DNA of 64,000 bases from positions 1 to 64,000 of the forward strand of contig JAJUJI010000012.1 in assembly GCA_029265405.1 (NCBI GenBank). The letters run 5' to 3'. The stretch's first letter is position 1; each line of letters opens with the position of its first letter. Origin of the DNA: Clostridiales bacterium. GTDB lineage: Bacteria > Bacillota > Clostridia > Oscillospirales > Oscillospiraceae. A model generated the notes under the pieces. The model was given only the letters and a program-made list of their open reading frames with translations. It was not told the origin of the DNA and ran no database searches. This document shows, piece after piece, positions 63,301 through 64,000 of this stretch. A program made the translations under genes and the position numbers.

Positions 63301-63370
63301 GCGTATTAATCGGCAGCGCCGTCAGAAGCATGGACATCGCAAGCAAATAACCTATTATTTTCTTTTTCAC
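57335..63370 (-). CDS. Giant SLH-anchored surface protein with InlB/MucBP-like repeats
   Basis: A 2011-residue exported protein. Signal peptide 1-25; three S-layer-homology domains (about 36-82, 96-146, 163-212), which bind pyruvylated cell-wall polymer; a Lys/Glu linker (217-236) and a TPTPTPT spacer; an InlB-type repeat (262-330); a large central region without recognised domains (about 330-1180); then InlB repeats alternating with MucBP-like YRVEHY units (about 1185-1670); and a C-terminal beta-helix-like domain of short Gly/Ile repeats (1675-2011), for example CGIYASGNISITDSTV. The start is GTG 63370 after GGAAGGAG. It is probably an adhesin or S-layer-associated protein. Its base composition looks lower in GC than that of its neighbours. 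Confidence 0.88.
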   Translation of the reverse strand: MKKKIIGYLLAMSMLLTALPINTLAENSNSEPENKYTDVKKTDWFYESVMYCLENGVFNGTGEGAFSPDAPLTRAMFVTVLGRIAGIDVSKYSASAYKDVAAGEWYAPYVAWAAEMGITQGTDKDTFSPNEAITREQMAVMTARFFKFLNISYEAEKQTASGPKDEASISSWALDSVLSLWCAGLLTGDENGFFSPASRATRAEVAAFCMRISRTVKQQEEKEKKEKEKEKEKKEQPAPIQTSDLTPTPTPTQNPGNNSDTTYTIAFVTNGGEAVESMELKSGTALSNLPVPYKMDAIFLGWYKDSGLTTPVSSTDAITGNMTLYAKYAASNGFTEELNVPSISKLDQDKSFTITVVDSTKEMSAAEVKAGITFDSPSNPDFPGVDVNEASGGEFIVSAIGGAFDEGGTYKLTLDDDRLFFKDEDSSTRICTFTIAKSPVMNLSLNKNIKYISADQVSNMTKNGSPVQLLSIPLVRVDGYGTKLSGDDAEEGTFEYDGGGIDVGDTVAIYEGIRPDERDLNTSGDDAGAIAYVAITAINGTTYSYVKADTKTVLFKPDVLPVNTAADMDGSSDNGSITVPQSAMTYTDAVYANIGLSAATTVDVGDFIAFHTGTFGSADAQDAGYAEITSVVVSGGNYIIAYMSTTLEEMRKAAALYTTKEIEGDELLGSVDIEALENSVERQAIQSGFADEAALYLTELAMETDSFKKLNLTTLAYKPSAVNMPMLLAAGQGPEVKNLRANANVYTNVPHLGGSGARMTLTISCDIVFQAAGEDNNIVIRLSGSFEQEVKVNFNVSSQTKWELINGWFWWAADTLVTASTDIGAYTSVNINAKIGTFEKGAEFDLSKFEDIGKQIKDVMNNKKAGDRTIADTLRERYKSLLEDESDWINLYEKEIFSYEQAIDPLHIIVFGLDVNFVVGANMNVSVGCNFSYQQEKRYIFTMLINAQTATSDTVDLIPEQYNFTFYILGTLGLRAGISAEIKVGLFTLDVASIGIEGEVGAYVQLWGYFYYEASYRAATGLTSKCAGALYMELGIYLEISFVAQAVNNMFEYEATLYENQWPLLSCGSQENVYDFSYSTDKAPTVFMAKQTKSFVLPDSVLNMNYMDMKTGDVESKYYDPANFDCIITNSHFTYNPETKTVTVAPDGKDIEEGTLTLIWKGNSVAFTSVPIARTIPLHWEDLKSAYTISFNSNGGSAVDPIALPYNTAITPPANPAKVGYVFGGWYKDAALTQSYAFPATMPAEDTVLYAKWNPAPDTRYRVEHYQQNLENDLYTLVETEYRTGRTDTLVGGSYYIQPKSYEGFSVEKYPERVRILPDGSTALAFYYKRNSYTATFLPRNNNSSADVVYTVKFGGKINVPVFTWARHSFAGWSQAIPETMPAQNMTFEAQWTTVGQVAYKVEHYKEGLDGSYVLAETENLSDVANQTVTATAKSYEGFSYNRNAPGTVPSGIVTANGNLVLRLYYTRNSYTLTFDPNGGTGGIITRRAKYGEPISAPTVTREGCNLTGWSPAVPATMPSADATYTAQWQADGLIPYRVEHYLQNIDDSDGFVLADVENLRGAEGDTVTANAKSYTGYEFLDNHPTIASGTIASDGSLVLKLYYMRKKVRMTFASNGGSMWDVELDCLYGEFVYESSPGTQEGYAFNGWSPAFLGTAPVEDATYTAQWTANISGALDFTADAYANQNYSAAGVNWDCATKTLTLTDVAVIAADGTDSFSDNFAIRVPGGSAIILDGSNYLASGRIGRSCGILCDGDLTIRGPGTLTVLGAYDFMSLPDQSACYGIYTAGTITTENGAAVIAKSTGADGNSCGIFAENIVIANSAVLASSENSANGIRCGIYASGNISITDSTVNTPNGIYASGDVAISQSAVNALNSSIEYPNNVFNYYGIYGDNVTIVGGKVYAAVEFSDGYGIYAADGVAITGGAAVTSRCGRYGVPGSGNGIFAGAGSISISGSAVIAAGYDAVAMNQAPVLDGAGVCRASANADGSDGAIYNPDDMAAYKYILIRAD

Positions 63371-63420
63371 GCCGAATAGTCTCCTTCCTTATTCTGGTGC
63401 TCAGTTGATTGCCGCATACT

Positions 63421-63678
63421 CTAATCCCGTATGGCGAACAAAATGTTGTCCACCGTCAGGCGCAGGGGCATGATGCTCTTTTCACCTGGGACCGGCTCGG
63501 GCCAGCATATGGCTTTTTCCTCCACCGTGACGTCCTTGAAGCGGCTTAAGTCTTCCAGGCTGCTGAAAGGTATGGTCTTTATAAACTCACGCATATTGAA
63601 GATGATCTTGTTGCCGTGCTCGAATTCCATAAGTAAGGTATAATCGTCATTGGGCGTGACCTTGAGTATTTTGCTCAT
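63421..63678 (-). CDS. DUF2442 family protein
   Basis: An 85-residue protein with the DUF2442 pattern: VTPNDDYTLLMEFEHGNKII, a FNMREFI strand-helix, then FKDVTVEEKAICWPE. Members are often the partner of DUF4160 proteins in toxin-antitoxin-like pairs or stand alone; no DUF4160 gene is seen here. ATG 63678 has GGAGGGGG about ten bases upstream. It sits between the LuxR-type gene and the SLH gene on the same strand. Confidence 0.78.
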   Translation of the reverse strand: MSKILKVTPNDDYTLLMEFEHGNKIIFNMREFIKTIPFSSLEDLSRFKDVTVEEKAICWPEPVPGEKSIMPLRLTVDNILFAIRD

Positions 63679-63719
63679 CAAGCGAAGACCCCCTCCGGAT
63701 TTGGTGGATGTTTTCGGGC

Positions 63720-63762
63720 AAAAAAAAGCCCCTATACAAGCAAGTATAGAGGATGGCTATTT
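63720..63762 (-). terminator. Terminator after the LuxR-type gene
   Basis: On the minus strand CCTCTATAC and GTATAGGGG form a 9-bp stem followed by CTTTTTTTT. The reverse direction also has an ATTTTTT run after an outer AGCC/GGCT, so it could be bidirectional. Confidence 0.85.
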
Positions 63763-63803
63763 TTTCCGGTATCTACCGAACGGTGTATTTTTAAAATGTA
63801 AAA

Positions 63804-64000
63804 TTACATAAGCTTCAGCGTTTGCGCCTTTTTTATTGCCGCCGTCCTGCCGCCGACCTCCAGCTTCAGGTAGATGTTATGCAGATGGGTCTGCACGGTG
63901 CCTGCTGAAACATGGAGCCTTCCCGCAATTTCGTCCCTCTTGAGACCCTCCGCAGCCAGGGTTAGGATCTCAAGCTCCCTTATCGACAGGGAAACCGCGC
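63804..64000 (-). CDS. LuxR-type regulator, C-terminal HTH fragment (runs off right edge)
   Basis: The last 65 codons of a frame entering from the right edge and ending at TAA 63804-63806. The sequence contains LSIRELEILTLAAEGLKRDE, IAGRLHVSAGTVQTHLHNI and YLKLEVGGRTAAIKKA, a complete LuxR/NarL-type four-helix DNA-binding domain with the usual G-x-V-x-x-H recognition helix. The sensory or ATPase N-terminus lies outside the window, so it could be a response regulator or a MalT-like protein. It is followed by a strong terminator. Confidence 0.9.
   Translation of the reverse strand, partial: AVSLSIRELEILTLAAEGLKRDEIAGRLHVSAGTVQTHLHNIYLKLEVGGRTAAIKKAQTLKLM

Noticed and set aside
1-64000. CRISPR arrays, tRNA, rRNA or prophage genes
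   Set aside because: No regularly spaced direct repeats, no cloverleaf-like segments with TTCGA arms, and no phage structural or integrase proteins were seen.

Overview
The window looks like a chromosomal stretch of an anaerobic, GC-rich Firmicute, most likely a Clostridia member. The grounds are a complete Rnf complex, a glycyl radical enzyme, a genuine lysine 2,3-aminomutase, clostridial-type FMN/FAD/Fe-S ene-reductases, a tetrahydrofolate (THF) riboswitch with an ECF folate transporter S component, an S-layer-homology surface protein, the infC-rpmI-rplT order, and strong AGGAGG ribosome sites. No rRNA, tRNA, CRISPR array or prophage was found. The only mobile element is the end of an IS5-type insertion sequence at the left edge.

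Layout. 1-2.2 kb: IS5 end, a CoF-synthetase-like adenylate-forming enzyme and an S51 peptidase. 2.3-5.8 kb: a MtaA/CmuA-like URO-D-fold protein, a DUF3237 protein and ene-reductase 1. 6-12 kb: a chemoreceptor with almost no sensor loop, then a TetR regulator divergent from an MMPL exporter and its XXXLXXG-repeat partner. 12-15.8 kb (minus): an operon of a TM1266-family regulator, an SsuA/THI5-like ABC importer and a GNAT enzyme, preceded by a leader RNA with an attenuator. 16-21.5 kb: a VOC protein, then (minus) a thiolase, lysine 2,3-aminomutase and an overlapping glycyl radical enzyme. 21.7-29 kb: ene-reductases 2 and 3, a second MtaA-like protein, NudC and an EutH-like transporter.

29.2-34.4 kb carries rnfCDGEAB behind a promoter overlapped by a large palindrome. 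It is followed by cysK and a convergent, overlapping murC. 36.9-40.4 kb is a folate operon: THF riboswitch, intrinsic terminator, folC, folT and a second folC. 40.5-55 kb is a mixed region: a small membrane protein, a TraB/GumN lipoprotein, two paralogous seven-cysteine proteins, a GH25 lysozyme with InlB-type repeats, an iron-type alcohol dehydrogenase, an acyltransferase, a ZIP transporter, an SDR enzyme, AsnB, a YkvA protein, NadE and a QueG-like iron-sulfur protein. 55-56.7 kb is infC-rpmI-rplT on the minus strand, with an apparent ATC start for infC and six consecutive hairpins between infC and rpmI. The right end holds a 2011-residue SLH surface protein, a DUF2442 protein and the C-terminal DNA-binding part of a LuxR-type regulator.

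The genes fit a ferredoxin/NADH-centred amino-acid or organic-acid fermenter. Rnf couples ferredoxin and NAD to an ion gradient, the ene-reductases dispose of electrons on unsaturated acids or other alkenes, and KamA, thiolase and the glycyl radical enzyme open substrate pathways. The parts most worth pursuing are the unidentified attenuator leader before the TM1266/ABC operon, the KamA-glycyl radical enzyme pair without a standard activase, the hairpin array inside the translation operon, and the THF-riboswitch folC-folT-folC operon.
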